Shown here piece after piece: positions 11,180-19,869 of a stretch of 64,000 bases of DNA (position 1 is its first letter; each line of letters starts with the position of its first letter). This DNA is from Chloracidobacterium thermophilum B (GTDB lineage: Bacteria > Acidobacteriota > Blastocatellia > Chloracidobacteriales > Chloracidobacteriaceae), in NCBI RefSeq assembly GCF_000226295.1, contig NC_016025.1, forward strand, positions 620,001 through 684,000. Reading direction: 5' to 3'. The notes beneath the pieces are model-generated. The model worked only from the letters and a program-made list of their open reading frames with translations. It made no database searches and was not told where the DNA came from. The translations under genes and the position numbers were made by a program.

Positions 11180-12526
11180 ATGAGAGCTGTTGGTCAACTT
11201 CGTTGGTTTCGGCTGGTAGCGGGCCTTGGCTTTTGCCTGGCCCTGACACTTGACGCCCTTGCCCAGCAAAAGCTGGATATTGCGCCGCGCGTGACCGTGG
11301 CCATCCGCGACGCCCGACTGGTGACGGTCAGCGGAGAAACCATCGAGCGCGGCACGCTGGTCATCCGGGACGGCCGGATTGCCGCCGTCGGTGCCACGGC
11401 GGCCATTCCCTCCGGGGCGCAAATCATTGACGGCAAGGGATTGACGGTCTATCCCGGCATGATTGACGCGGCGACATCGCTGGGCCTGGTTGAAATCCCG
11501 GCCGTAGCCGCCACGGTGGATCAGGGCGAAGTCGGCGATTACAACCCGAACGCGCGCGCCATCGTGGCCGTCAATCCGCACAGCGCCCACGTGCGCGTCA
11601 CACGCTACAACGGCATCACGAATGTGGCGACAATGCCTGATGGCGGCGTCATCTGTGGACAGGCAACCTTTATCAACCTCTACGGAACGTCGCCGCAGGA
11701 AATGGCGGTTGTACCGTCGCTGGGGTTGGTCATCAACTTTCCACGGCTGAACACCGGTGGCGGGGGGCCGTTTGCAGCGTTTCGCCAGCCGCCGCCGGCC
11801 AACATTGCCGAGGCCATTGCGACGCGCAACCGGCGTGTCGAGGAACTCCGGCAGGTGCTGCGCGAAGCCGCGGATTACGGCCGCGCCAAAGCCGCCGCGG
11901 CCGCCGACCCGAACATCCCGCGTCCGGCGACAAACGTTGTGTATGAAAGCCTGCTGCCGGCGCTGCGCGGTGAAATGCCGGTGTTTTTCCGGGCTGACCG
12001 GGCGCAGGACATTCACGCCGTGCTGGCCTTTGCCGAGGACATGGGGCTGCGCCCGATTATCGTTGGGGGCAATGACGCATGGATGTGTGCGGCGGAACTC
12101 AAAGCCAAAAACGTCCCGGTCATTCTGACAGGCGTGCTCGACCTGCCCAGCCGGGAAGATGATCCCTACGATGTGCTCTATGAAAATGCGGCCAAGCTGC
12201 ACCAGGCGGGTGTGAAGTTCTGCATCTCGACAGGCGACAACGGGGCGCACGTCCGCGATCTGCCCTATCACGCCGGGATGGCGGCGGCGTTTGGCCTCAG
12301 CCCCCAGGCGGCTCTGCGGGCGGTGACGCTTTCGGCGGCCGAAGTGCTGGGCGTCAGCGACCGTCTGGGATCGCTCGATGTGGGGAAAATGGCGAACGTC
12401 GTGGTCGCCGATGGCGATCTGCTCGAACCCCGGACGCGCGTCAAATATGCCTTCATTGACGGCCGTCCGGCACAACTGACGAGTCGCCACACGGAACTCT
12501 ACGAGCAGTTCAAGGAACGGAAATAG
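11180..12526 (+). CDS. Exported amidohydrolase-like protein, metal ligands lost
   Basis: A 448-residue paralogue of the two upstream amidohydrolases, with a signal peptide (LVAGLGFCLALTLDALAQ). The barrel strands are recognisable (TVYPGMIDAATS, FFRADRAQDIHAV, LSAAEVLGVSDRLGSLDVGK). However, HxH is replaced by AATS, the strand-5 His by Arg (FRAD) and the final Asp region by STGDNGAH. The C-terminal composite-domain strand VKYAFIDGRP is kept. AAGGAG ten bases upstream supports the start. It is probably cotranscribed with the active paralogue just upstream and may be its partner subunit. Confidence 0.87.
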   Translation: MRAVGQLRWFRLVAGLGFCLALTLDALAQQKLDIAPRVTVAIRDARLVTVSGETIERGTLVIRDGRIAAVGATAAIPSGAQIIDGKGLTVYPGMIDAATSLGLVEIPAVAATVDQGEVGDYNPNARAIVAVNPHSAHVRVTRYNGITNVATMPDGGVICGQATFINLYGTSPQEMAVVPSLGLVINFPRLNTGGGGPFAAFRQPPPANIAEAIATRNRRVEELRQVLREAADYGRAKAAAAADPNIPRPATNVVYESLLPALRGEMPVFFRADRAQDIHAVLAFAEDMGLRPIIVGGNDAWMCAAELKAKNVPVILTGVLDLPSREDDPYDVLYENAAKLHQAGVKFCISTGDNGAHVRDLPYHAGMAAAFGLSPQAALRAVTLSAAEVLGVSDRLGSLDVGKMANVVVADGDLLEPRTRVKYAFIDGRPAQLTSRHTELYEQFKERK

Positions 12527-12632
12527 CGCCAGTTTCCGATAATCATCGGATGTGTCAGGATTTGGTGTGCGTCCGCCACAGGGCTTATTCCAAATCCCCG
12601 CATCCTGTGGATTCGCGGGACTGAGGGCAGGC

Positions 12633-13601
12633 ATGCTGGAACCCGACGCGAAAGGCAGCATCCATCTGGCTGACAACCTGGACGTGCTGGCTTGCCTGCC
12701 GTCGGCTTCGGTGGACCTCATCTACATTGACCCGCCGTTCAATACCGGCCGGGTTCAGCGCCGGACTCAGCTTCGGACGGTACGCTCGGACACCGGCGAC
12801 CGGATTGGTTTTCAGGGGCGGCGCTACGCCAGCCTGGTCATCGGCCGCCGGTCTTTTGGCGACGAATTCGACGACTACCTGGCATTTCTGGAACCGCGTC
12901 TGGTGGAAGCGCACCGGGTGCTGGCCGCGCACGGCTCGCTGTATTTCCACGTGGACTACCGCGAAGTCCACTACTGCAAAATCCTGCTCGATGGCATCTT
13001 CGGGCGGGAGAAATTCCTGAACGAAATCATCTGGGCGTATGACTACGGCGGCCGTCCGCGCCGCCGCTGGCCCGCGAAGCACGACAACATCCTGTTCTAT
13101 GTCAAAGACATTGAGGGGTATGTGTTCAATCAGGAGGCCATTGAGCGCATTCCCTATATGGCGCCGGGGCTGGTTGGCCCGGAGAAGGCGGCGCGGGGAA
13201 AGCTTCCCACGGACACGTGGTGGCACACGATTGTGCCGACGAACAGTGCCGAAAAGACGGGCTACCCGACCCAGAAGCCGCTGGGCATTCTGCGGCGGAT
13301 CATTCAGGCGTCATCGCTGCCCGGCGCGCTGGTGCTGGATTTCTTTGCCGGCAGCGGCACAACCGGCGCGGCGGCGCTGGAACTCGGCCGCCGTTTCCTG
13401 CTCGTGGACAACAACCCGGAGGCGCTGGCGGTGATGGCGCAGCGGTTTGACGGCGTGGAAGGCATCACGTGGGCCGGCTTCGACCCAACGCCATACCAGA
13501 AAGACCGGACAACAGCCGCTCCGGTTTTGGGCAGCGGGACAAACGGCGGAATGCAAACCGCACGGGCGAATGTTCATTTGCCCCAGAGACTTCCCGGCTA
13601 G
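12633..13601 (+). CDS. Site-specific DNA methyltransferase (N6-A or N4-C), orphan
   Basis: Transfers methyl groups from SAM to an exocyclic amino group in DNA. The catalytic motif DPPF is N-terminal (residues 33-36) and the SAM-binding FFAGSGTTG is C-terminal (from about residue 237), the beta-class order. The target-recognition part lies between them (EIIWAYDYGGRPRRRW, KHDNILFYVKD). YPTQKP precedes the SAM motif, as is usual. At 322 residues it is a complete enzyme. A GTG start at 12552 is possible, but the ATG here begins just before the conserved part. No endonuclease gene is adjacent. The last four bases overlap the stop of the convergent membrane-protein gene (CTAG). Confidence 0.9.
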   Translation: MLEPDAKGSIHLADNLDVLACLPSASVDLIYIDPPFNTGRVQRRTQLRTVRSDTGDRIGFQGRRYASLVIGRRSFGDEFDDYLAFLEPRLVEAHRVLAAHGSLYFHVDYREVHYCKILLDGIFGREKFLNEIIWAYDYGGRPRRRWPAKHDNILFYVKDIEGYVFNQEAIERIPYMAPGLVGPEKAARGKLPTDTWWHTIVPTNSAEKTGYPTQKPLGILRRIIQASSLPGALVLDFFAGSGTTGAAALELGRRFLLVDNNPEALAVMAQRFDGVEGITWAGFDPTPYQKDRTTAAPVLGSGTNGGMQTARANVHLPQRLPG

Positions 13602-14209
13602 GTATCCATCGGATGCCGCCGTTCGGCCAGAACGGCCAGCCCAAAGGCCAGCACCGCCTGGGCCAGAAGCCACGTCCGGGCGGTGTCCCCCCGAATCAGA
13701 AACACATCCGGTAGAAAGACAATCGGCGTGCCGGGGCTTTGCGTCATCGCATCCCAGGCGAGGTGACTGGCCACGCCGACGGCCAGCCCATAGCCGACCG
13801 CACGCCACAGCCGATGCTCGAACGTCAGCCCAACGACGACCAGCGGAATGAGCACCGAGTGCGTCAGAAACCACCGGTGCCAGGGCATTCCCAGCCACAA
13901 AATGTCCCAGTCCGGTATGGGGTAGTGGGTAAACTGCCAGAGCCAGTCAGCCCACGTCCCCGGACGGTCAATGTGCCCCGGCAGAAAAAACAGCGCACTG
14001 GACCCCATCAGCAGCGCCAGCCAGAACCCTGCCTGTGACAGCCGTACGGGCGAGGGGTCTGCGTCCGCACGTGCGGAGGCGGCTTCTGACGCTGGCTCTG
14101 ACCGTGGTGATGCGGTCGCCTTCAGTTTCTTCGCCAGCGCAAAAAAGCCCCACGCGCACGCCAGACCAGCCAGCGCGTGTTGCAGCCCGTTCCAGAAGTA
14201 GGGGTTCAT
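13598..14209 (-). CDS. Membrane-bound metal-dependent hydrolase-like protein (YdjM/DUF457 type)
   Basis: A 203-residue integral membrane protein. It resembles the YdjM/DUF457 group: an Asp pair in YPIPDWDILW, then a histidine-rich helix start HRWFLTHSVLIPL, and GVASHLAWDAMT. These His/Asp residues could bind metal. Catalytic activity is a family annotation, not demonstrated here. Several hydrophobic segments are seen at about 8-27, 58-75, 110-130, 135-155 and 180-195. It is convergent with the DNA methyltransferase and upstream of nothing obvious. The next minus-strand gene (14239) ends 29 bases before its start, so both may share a transcript. Confidence 0.75.
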   Translation of the reverse strand: MNPYFWNGLQHALAGLACAWGFFALAKKLKATASPRSEPASEAASARADADPSPVRLSQAGFWLALLMGSSALFFLPGHIDRPGTWADWLWQFTHYPIPDWDILWLGMPWHRWFLTHSVLIPLVVVGLTFEHRLWRAVGYGLAVGVASHLAWDAMTQSPGTPIVFLPDVFLIRGDTARTWLLAQAVLAFGLAVLAERRHPMDT

Positions 14210-14238
14210 GGCAGATGCCGTTCCCTTGCCAGTCCGGG

Positions 14239-14628
14239 TCAGTAGCCAAGCCCACGGTTCGCCAGCGCCGAATTCAGAAACAGCTTGACGCCAATTGCCA
14301 TGAGGAAGGCAGAGACGAGAAACTCAAAAAGTGTCGTCGGGAGCAGTACGGCGCGCCCGGAAAAGACAACCAGAATACCGCTCAGCCCCAAAAGACCAGC
14401 TCCAATCCAGCGGGCCTGCCCGCGCAAAAACACCACGGCCAGCAGTCCGGCCAGTGCCAGCAGCACCGTGCCGGCGGCGGCAATGCCATACCACCAGCCA
14501 TACCACCAGCCGCGGCCGCTGCTGTAAAACAAGCCCCCGCTGCCGGTTGTCAGGACAATTTTGCGTCCGAGTCCGTAAATACCCGCCAAAAAGCAGCCGA
14601 TGCCGATCAGTCCAGGTATTCCGCGCAT
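14239..14628 (-). CDS. Small four-helix membrane protein, unknown
   Basis: The 129-residue product is almost entirely hydrophobic, with four likely helices. I do not recognise the family. A striking WWYGWWYG segment near residue 40 is encoded by a perfect 12-base tandem duplication (14485-14508). AAGGA eight bases upstream of the ATG supports the start. It sits upstream of the YdjM-like gene on the same strand and divergent from the methyltransferase gene at 14867. Confidence 0.65.
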   Translation of the reverse strand: MRGIPGLIGIGCFLAGIYGLGRKIVLTTGSGGLFYSSGRGWWYGWWYGIAAAGTVLLALAGLLAVVFLRGQARWIGAGLLGLSGILVVFSGRAVLLPTTLFEFLVSAFLMAIGVKLFLNSALANRGLGY

Positions 14629-14866
14629 AGCCGTTTCCTTTCAGGATGATTCCGGGCCGTGCCCGCGAGCGTTGAACTTCGCCCAGTACAAGCTGGAAAT
14701 GTGTCGCCATTATGACGGAGGGACAAGACGGATACAACCGGAGAAACCTCCCGGCGCCGGAAAAACCGTGACCCGACCGGCAAGCCAGGCCGACAACGGG
14801 AAAGCTTCAGGAACGACACCGCTACGGCTTGCGTTTTCCCGCCGACCGTCATTAGCTTTTCCACCT

Positions 14867-15628
14867 ATGACGCAGCCGGAATCTGCCGCCCCAACCCCCG
14901 CTGCCCTGGCCGGTGAAGACTGGTTCGGAAGCCCATACTACGCCCTGCTCTACCACCACCGGGACGAAACCGAAGCCTGTTTCTTCATTGCCAACCTCGT
15001 ACGACATCTGGAGCTGCGCCCCGGCGACCGCGTGCTGGACATCGGCTGCGGACGCGGCCGCCACGCTACCTGCCTCCACGAACACGGCCTCGAAGTGGAC
15101 GCCTTCGACATCTCCCCGGCCTGTATTGCCGTCGCCCAGCGCTACGCTGGTGCAACCCTGCGGTTCCACGTCCACGACATGCGGCTGCCCTTTGCCCGTG
15201 GCGGCTACCGCAGCGCCTTCAACATGTTCACCAGCTTTGGCTACTTTGCCGACGACGACGAAAATGCGCGCGTCGTTGCCGCTGCCGCCCAGGCGCTTGA
15301 TGCGGGCGGCTGGTTCGTCCTCGATTTTCTCAACGCCCACTGGGTTGTTCCCCGCCTGACGCCCTTCAGCGTACAGGTCATCGGCGGCATCCGCTTTGAA
15401 ATCCAACGCGAATACCGGGATGGCTTCATCCTCAAGACGATTGCCTTTGAAGATGGCGGCCGGTCGTTCCGCTTTGTCGAGCGCGTCAAGGACATCCGCC
15501 TGCCCATGCTGAAGGACTTTTTTGCAGCCGCCGGTTTGCACGTCCAGTCCACTTTCGGCGACTATGACCTTTCGGCATACGTGGCGGATGCTTCGCGCCG
15601 GGTCATTCTCATCGGACGCAAACCCTGA
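14867..15628 (+). CDS. Class I SAM-dependent methyltransferase
   Basis: A 253-residue small-molecule or lipid-type methyltransferase. Motif I VLDIGCGRGRHA lies at residues 56-67. The acidic end of strand 2 is in VDAFDISP, and motif IV is around NMFTSFGYF. The C-terminal half resembles the Methyltransf_25 or tellurite-resistance-like group; the substrate is unknown. The reading frame opens at 14600, but the upstream part is low-complexity translation and the ATG at 14867 matches the family N-terminus. It ends nine bases before an ABC permease gene and is probably cotranscribed with it. Confidence 0.88.
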   Translation: MTQPESAAPTPAALAGEDWFGSPYYALLYHHRDETEACFFIANLVRHLELRPGDRVLDIGCGRGRHATCLHEHGLEVDAFDISPACIAVAQRYAGATLRFHVHDMRLPFARGGYRSAFNMFTSFGYFADDDENARVVAAAAQALDAGGWFVLDFLNAHWVVPRLTPFSVQVIGGIRFEIQREYRDGFILKTIAFEDGGRSFRFVERVKDIRLPMLKDFFAAAGLHVQSTFGDYDLSAYVADASRRVILIGRKP

Positions 15629-15637
15629 CCTTTCCCG

Positions 15638-16732
15638 ATGCTGTTTCAACTTGTCTGGTCAAATCTACGGCACCGGCCCGTGCGGACGGCGCTCAGCGCC
15701 TTTGGCGTGGCGCTGGCCGTCACCCTCATTCTGGTCAATGTCGGTCTGGTCAACGGCTCCCAGCGCGGACGCGCCCAGCGGGAAACAAACGTCCGGGCGG
15801 AACTGATGTTCTGGCGCGATTTCAACCTGACTTCCACCTCGGCGCTGGTTATGCCAATCCAGTACACCGACCGCCTGCGGCAGATTGCCGGCGTGGCCGA
15901 CGCGGCTCCGGTAGGGCAGTATCTCAAACCAAGCGACTATGGCATCGGCGTGGAAATCATCGAGGGCATCGAGTGGGAAAGCTACCAGCGCCTGACCGGT
16001 ATCCGCCTTCAGGCCGGGACGCCGCCGGTTGAGGAATACGACGCCATTGTGGATGCCGAGTTCATCCGTACCCGGCGGGTGGCCATCGGCGATACGGTCA
16101 TGGTTTTTGAACGCCCCTTTCGGATTACGGGCGTGTATGTGCCGGAAGCCGGTACGGCCCGCTTCAAAATGCAACTTGCCACGATGCAGAAGCTGCTCGC
16201 CGCCCCGGAACGGTGCACGTTTATCTATGTCAAGTGCACCAACCCGGCTGAACAGGAAGCCGTCGCCGCCCACATCGTTGAGGAACTGCCCGACAACACG
16301 GTGATTTTCATCCGCGACCTGCCGGCGGCTTACGAGCAGGGCATTCCGGCGCTCAACACCTTTCTCAAACTGGTCATCGGGCTGGCGGTGGCCGTCGGCA
16401 TCACGTTTGTTTTTCTGACGATGTACACCACGATCGCCGAACGCAAGCGGGACATCGGGATTCTGAAATCGCTTGGCGCGTCGCCGTGGTGGATTATCCG
16501 GGCCATCGAAGCCGAGGCGCTGTTTGTCGGCCTGCTCGGTCTGCTGCTGGGCATTGGAGCCGCGTATCTGGCCGTTGCCGGCATCACGGCGTTTACCGCT
16601 CTGCGCCCGGAGATTGAACTCCGCTGGCTGGGCCTGGCAGCACTCATCAGCCTGCTCAGTACGGCGCTGGGCGCACTGTATCCGGCCTGGCGGGCGGCGC
16701 GGCTTGACCCGGTGGAAACTCTGGCTGAATAA
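15638..16732 (+). CDS. ABC-type transporter permease, FtsX/MacB type
   Basis: A 364-residue permease of the FtsX-like family. An N-terminal helix (about residues 18-40) is followed by a large periplasmic MacB-like domain. Three C-terminal helices follow (about 243-270, 295-320, 330-350), with the family signature KRDIGILKSLGAS. It would export or extract lipids, lipoproteins or peptides with an ATPase partner. No ATPase gene is adjacent, so the partner must be encoded elsewhere. It lies just after the SAM methyltransferase gene on the same strand. Confidence 0.9.
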   Translation: MLFQLVWSNLRHRPVRTALSAFGVALAVTLILVNVGLVNGSQRGRAQRETNVRAELMFWRDFNLTSTSALVMPIQYTDRLRQIAGVADAAPVGQYLKPSDYGIGVEIIEGIEWESYQRLTGIRLQAGTPPVEEYDAIVDAEFIRTRRVAIGDTVMVFERPFRITGVYVPEAGTARFKMQLATMQKLLAAPERCTFIYVKCTNPAEQEAVAAHIVEELPDNTVIFIRDLPAAYEQGIPALNTFLKLVIGLAVAVGITFVFLTMYTTIAERKRDIGILKSLGASPWWIIRAIEAEALFVGLLGLLLGIGAAYLAVAGITAFTALRPEIELRWLGLAALISLLSTALGALYPAWRAARLDPVETLAE

Positions 16733-16890
16733 CACTGGTTCGGAAAACGAAAGGCTGCCGGAACAGACGGACGGGAAAGGTATAAACGGCACTCGTGCGT
16801 CCGGCCGGACGCTACGCTATAGTGACCGGGCCAGGCGTAACCTGTCCTGCACTCCCAAGTTCATCTCCACACAACCGAGGACCTTCTCTG

Positions 16891-18096
16891 ATGGGCTTCA
16901 TCTCCGGCAATCCACCCCTGACCCGCCCGGATGCCACGTTTGCCGTTCCGACCGAAATCAAATACGGGATTGGCAAAGTCGGCAACCTGACCGTTGAACT
17001 CCAGCTTGCTCCCGATTTGGCCGAACGCACCCGCCTTGCCGTCTTTACCGACGCCGGCGTGGCGGCCGCCGGTTTGCTCGATGTTGTCCGGCAGGCCTTT
17101 GCCGATTCGGATTACACCATCGTGGCCGTCATGGACGACGTACCGGCTGAATCAGACACGGAGTATGTCAAGCGTGCGGCCGCCAGACTCAACGAAGCGC
17201 AGGTATCGCTCATCGTGGCCGTGGGCGGCGGCAGTGTCATGGACACGGCCAAGATTTCGGCTGTCATTGCGGCTTATGGCGGGGAAGCCAGTGAGTATGA
17301 AGGTGGGTTTATGGTGCCCGGCCCCATCACCCCGATTCTGGCCATTCCCACCACGGTTGGCACGGGCAGTGAAGTCACGTTGGCGGCGGTTGTCAAAGAC
17401 AACGTCCAGCGCCGCAAACTCACCATCGCCAGCCCCTTCCTGTTTCCGCGCATGGCGATTCTCGACCCCAACATGGTGGCGACGCTGCCGGCCAAACTCG
17501 TTGCCTGGACGGGATTTGACGCGCTCACCCATGCCATTGAGGCCTATTCCTGCGTTGAGCGCGAACCCATTTCGGCCGCGCTTGCCCTGAGCGCCATTGA
17601 ACTCATTGCCGACAATCTGGAAGCGGCTGTCCGGGAGCCAGGGCCGACCGAAGCCCGCGCCAAAATGCAGTATGCGGCAACCATGGCCGCCATGGCGTTT
17701 TCCAACTCGCCGGTTGGCGCGGTGCACGCGATTGCCCACTCCGTCGGGGCATTGTTTGGCGTGCACCACGGGCTGTCCAACTCGATTGCCCTGCCCTTTG
17801 TCATGGAGTTCAACCTGCCGGCGGTGGCGACCTACTACGCCGCCGTTGCCCGCGCCATGGGCATTGCTGACACCGGGCAATCCACCGAGGCGTTGGCAAC
17901 GGCCGCCATTGCCGCCGTACGTGAGCTGAAGCAACGGTGCGGCGTCCCGATGCAGTACCGGGAAGTCGGCGTGCCGACGGATGCCGATACAGCGGCGGCG
18001 ATTACCGACCTGACCCTGGAAGACATCTGCCTGTCCTTCAATCCGGTGAAAGGTGAGCGTGAGGACATCCTCGCCCTGGTGATGCGCACCCTGTAG
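16891..18096 (+). CDS. Iron-containing alcohol dehydrogenase
   Basis: A 401-residue group III (Fe-dependent) NAD(P) alcohol dehydrogenase. The glycine-rich AVGGGSVMDTAK binds the cofactor, and PTTVGTGSEVT is the classic family signature. The metal ligands are visible: Asp in TGFDALTHAIEAY, and the histidines of AIAHSVGALFGVHHG. Likely substrates are butanol, lactaldehyde or another aldehyde; sequence alone does not say. The frame is open from 16795, but ATG-16891 is the better start. It stands 51 bases upstream of the type III secretion operon on the same strand, with no obvious functional link. Confidence 0.92.
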   Translation: MGFISGNPPLTRPDATFAVPTEIKYGIGKVGNLTVELQLAPDLAERTRLAVFTDAGVAAAGLLDVVRQAFADSDYTIVAVMDDVPAESDTEYVKRAAARLNEAQVSLIVAVGGGSVMDTAKISAVIAAYGGEASEYEGGFMVPGPITPILAIPTTVGTGSEVTLAAVVKDNVQRRKLTIASPFLFPRMAILDPNMVATLPAKLVAWTGFDALTHAIEAYSCVEREPISAALALSAIELIADNLEAAVREPGPTEARAKMQYAATMAAMAFSNSPVGAVHAIAHSVGALFGVHHGLSNSIALPFVMEFNLPAVATYYAAVARAMGIADTGQSTEALATAAIAAVRELKQRCGVPMQYREVGVPTDADTAAAITDLTLEDICLSFNPVKGEREDILALVMRTL

Positions 18097-18146
18097 CCCC
18101 GCCCCGGCGCGGGTGGCCGAACAGCGAATCGAGGGAGCACCGCCCC

Positions 18147-19457
18147 ATGAGTCAAACCCTGGATGATCCCTTTGCTTTTGACCTGTTTGCCCAGCCCGTG
18201 GCCCCGGTTGAACCGGAAGTGGCGCCTCCACCAACGGAGGAGCCACCGGCCCGCGAGCGGCACTGGACGGACGCGCTGCCCAAATGCTCCCGGGCCGAGG
18301 TCGAGGCCAGCCGCAGACTGGGCAGCGTTCCGACCTGGCTTTTCGGGGCGATGTTCCGGGCGGCAGCGCCCCGGCTGCTGACCATTCTCCGTACGCCGCC
18401 GGAACTGTTCGGGATGACTTCCTTCGGTTGGTCTGAAGTCAGCGCAGCCGAACTTGGGCAAACCACAGACAGTCACCGTTTCTGCGCCACTTTTGGCGTT
18501 GGTCAACCGGGAGCGACTCTGTTTCTGCAAACGGACGCCAGCTTTGCGGCGGCGCTTGTGGAACGGATGCTGGGCGGCAACGGCACACCACCGGACGGTC
18601 TGCGCCAGGTCACTTCGGCCGAGGCAGCGGCGCTGGAGTTTTTGCTGCTTACCCTGGCCTGGGATGTCAACGCCTTGCTTGGCGAGCCGACGCTGCGGCT
18701 GACATCCTGCGCGCGCTGGCTGTCCTTTGGACATTTCCAGTCGGCCGCCACGTCCGACACCCCGACCCGCTATCTGGTGGGCACCGTCAGCCTGAAGTTT
18801 GCCGAAGCCGTTGGATTTGCCGAATTCATCCTGGACGCGGCAACGCTCGAAGCATTTCGCCAGGTGGGCAGCCACCTCTTGGCGCGGCCGGTTTCCGACC
18901 CCACACTGGCGCTCATTCGCCAGAAGCACGTGGCTGAGCTGGCCAGGGTGCAGCCGACGTTTTCCGCCGCACTGGTCATCGGACTGGTCGAAGCGACCTA
19001 CGGAGAGCTTCGCACGCTCGAAATCGGCGACTTTGTCATCCTCGAAACAATCCAGTCGGTGCTCCAGCCGGGCGGCATCGGGAGCGTCACGGTAGGCGTT
19101 CCAGAAACCCTGATGCTGTTCGGTGAACTGGATGACGAATTTCGCTTGACCATCCAGGACATCGTTCCCACATTACCCATGCTTTCGTCTGAGGAAACTT
19201 CCATGCCGACTGAAGAAACGGCCACGCCACCGGCCGTATCCCTGGATGACCTTGCCGTGACGGTACGCATCGAGCTGGCGGCGCGCCGCCTGCGCCTTGA
19301 GGAAGTGGCCCAGTTGCGCACAGGGTACGTCCTTGAACTCGGTTGCAAGCCGACCGATCCGGTGACGCTGACGATTGATGGCCGTCCCATTGCGCGCGGT
19401 GAACTCGTGGATGTCGAGGGCCGTCTGGGGGTACGCATCACCCAGGCACGGAGCTAA
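18147..19457 (+). CDS. sctQ: Type III secretion C-ring protein SctQ (YscQ/HrcQ; FliM-FliN-like)
   Basis: A cytoplasmic sorting-platform or C-ring component of a type III export machine. The 436-residue protein has a divergent N-terminal region and a middle FliM-like core (about 60-250). It has two SpoA domains: SpoA1 at about 262-330 (LARVQPTFSAALVIGLVEA, then GDFVILE) and SpoA2 at about 365-436 (LDDLAVTVRIELAARRLRLEEV, ending RLGVRITQA in pieces). Two SpoA domains in one chain is the SctQ arrangement; flagella usually split them between FliM and FliN. It heads an operon with FliO-like, SctR and SctS genes at spacings of a few bases. A ribosome-binding site inside the gene precedes SpoA2 (separate entry). 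Confidence 0.85.
   Translation: MSQTLDDPFAFDLFAQPVAPVEPEVAPPPTEEPPARERHWTDALPKCSRAEVEASRRLGSVPTWLFGAMFRAAAPRLLTILRTPPELFGMTSFGWSEVSAAELGQTTDSHRFCATFGVGQPGATLFLQTDASFAAALVERMLGGNGTPPDGLRQVTSAEAAALEFLLLTLAWDVNALLGEPTLRLTSCARWLSFGHFQSAATSDTPTRYLVGTVSLKFAEAVGFAEFILDAATLEAFRQVGSHLLARPVSDPTLALIRQKHVAELARVQPTFSAALVIGLVEATYGELRTLEIGDFVILETIQSVLQPGGIGSVTVGVPETLMLFGELDDEFRLTIQDIVPTLPMLSSEETSMPTEETATPPAVSLDDLAVTVRIELAARRLRLEEVAQLRTGYVLELGCKPTDPVTLTIDGRPIARGELVDVEGRLGVRITQARS
19191..19205 (+). promoter_or_regulatory. Internal Shine-Dalgarno and ATG in sctQ (predicted SctQ-C start)
   Basis: GAGGAA at 19191-19196 is followed six bases later by an in-frame ATG at 19203 (codon 353). Translation from here would give an 84-residue protein that is just the second SpoA domain. 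SctQ genes of Yersinia, Salmonella and others make such a C-terminal product by internal initiation, and it joins full-length SctQ. Confidence 0.6.
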
Positions 19458-19460
19458 GCC

Positions 19461-19862
19461 ATGCTGGCGCTCATCGGATGGCAGGCCACCACTGAACCGC
19501 TTCCGCCAACCGGCGGCGGTTTCTTTTGGGCACTGCTCCAGACCCTCGTCGCGCTGGGGATTGTCTGTAGCGTCGCTTATGTCACCCTGCGGGTTGTCCT
19601 GCCGAAACTGGGCGGCCTCGGTCTGCGCCGGCCGACCGGGTTGATGCACATTGTGGACGTTCTGCCGCTCGAACCGCGCCGGACGCTGTATGTCGTTGAA
19701 GTCAACGGAAAGTACCTGCTGGTCGGCGTGTCGGAAGCCGGACTTCAGGTGATGGAAACCCTCGATGCGGCTGCCGTCGAGAAGCACCTGGCAGCACGTG
19801 AGACCTCTCAACCGCCGCCGCTGCTGGCGCAGTCCGTCGGGCGGTGGCTGATGCGAAAGTGA
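19461..19862 (+). CDS. FliO-like small membrane protein of type III export operon
   Basis: A 133-residue protein with one transmembrane segment (about residues 20-48). A cytoplasmic stretch resembles FliO (IVDVLPLEPRRTLYVVEVNG, then YLLVGVSEAGLQVME). FliO is a flagellar assembly chaperone for FliP; injectisomes normally lack it. GGAG seven bases upstream of ATG supports the start. The gene lies three bases after sctQ and seven before sctR/fliP, exactly where FliO sits in fliMNOPQR operons. Sequence similarity in this family is weak, so the call rests on the motif plus position. Confidence 0.75.
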   Translation: MLALIGWQATTEPLPPTGGGFFWALLQTLVALGIVCSVAYVTLRVVLPKLGGLGLRRPTGLMHIVDVLPLEPRRTLYVVEVNGKYLLVGVSEAGLQVMETLDAAAVEKHLAARETSQPPPLLAQSVGRWLMRK

Positions 19863-19869
19863 GGCGCGG

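Noticed and set aside
11129-12721. A 530-codon minus-strand open frame
   Set aside because: Antisense to the third amidohydrolase-like gene, low-complexity.
14628-14867. A gene or structured element in the divergent gap
   Set aside because: No open frame with domain character and no convincing hairpin; probably promoters only.
16818-16823. TATAGT as -10 of the alcohol dehydrogenase gene
   Set aside because: No acceptable -35 box at the right distance.
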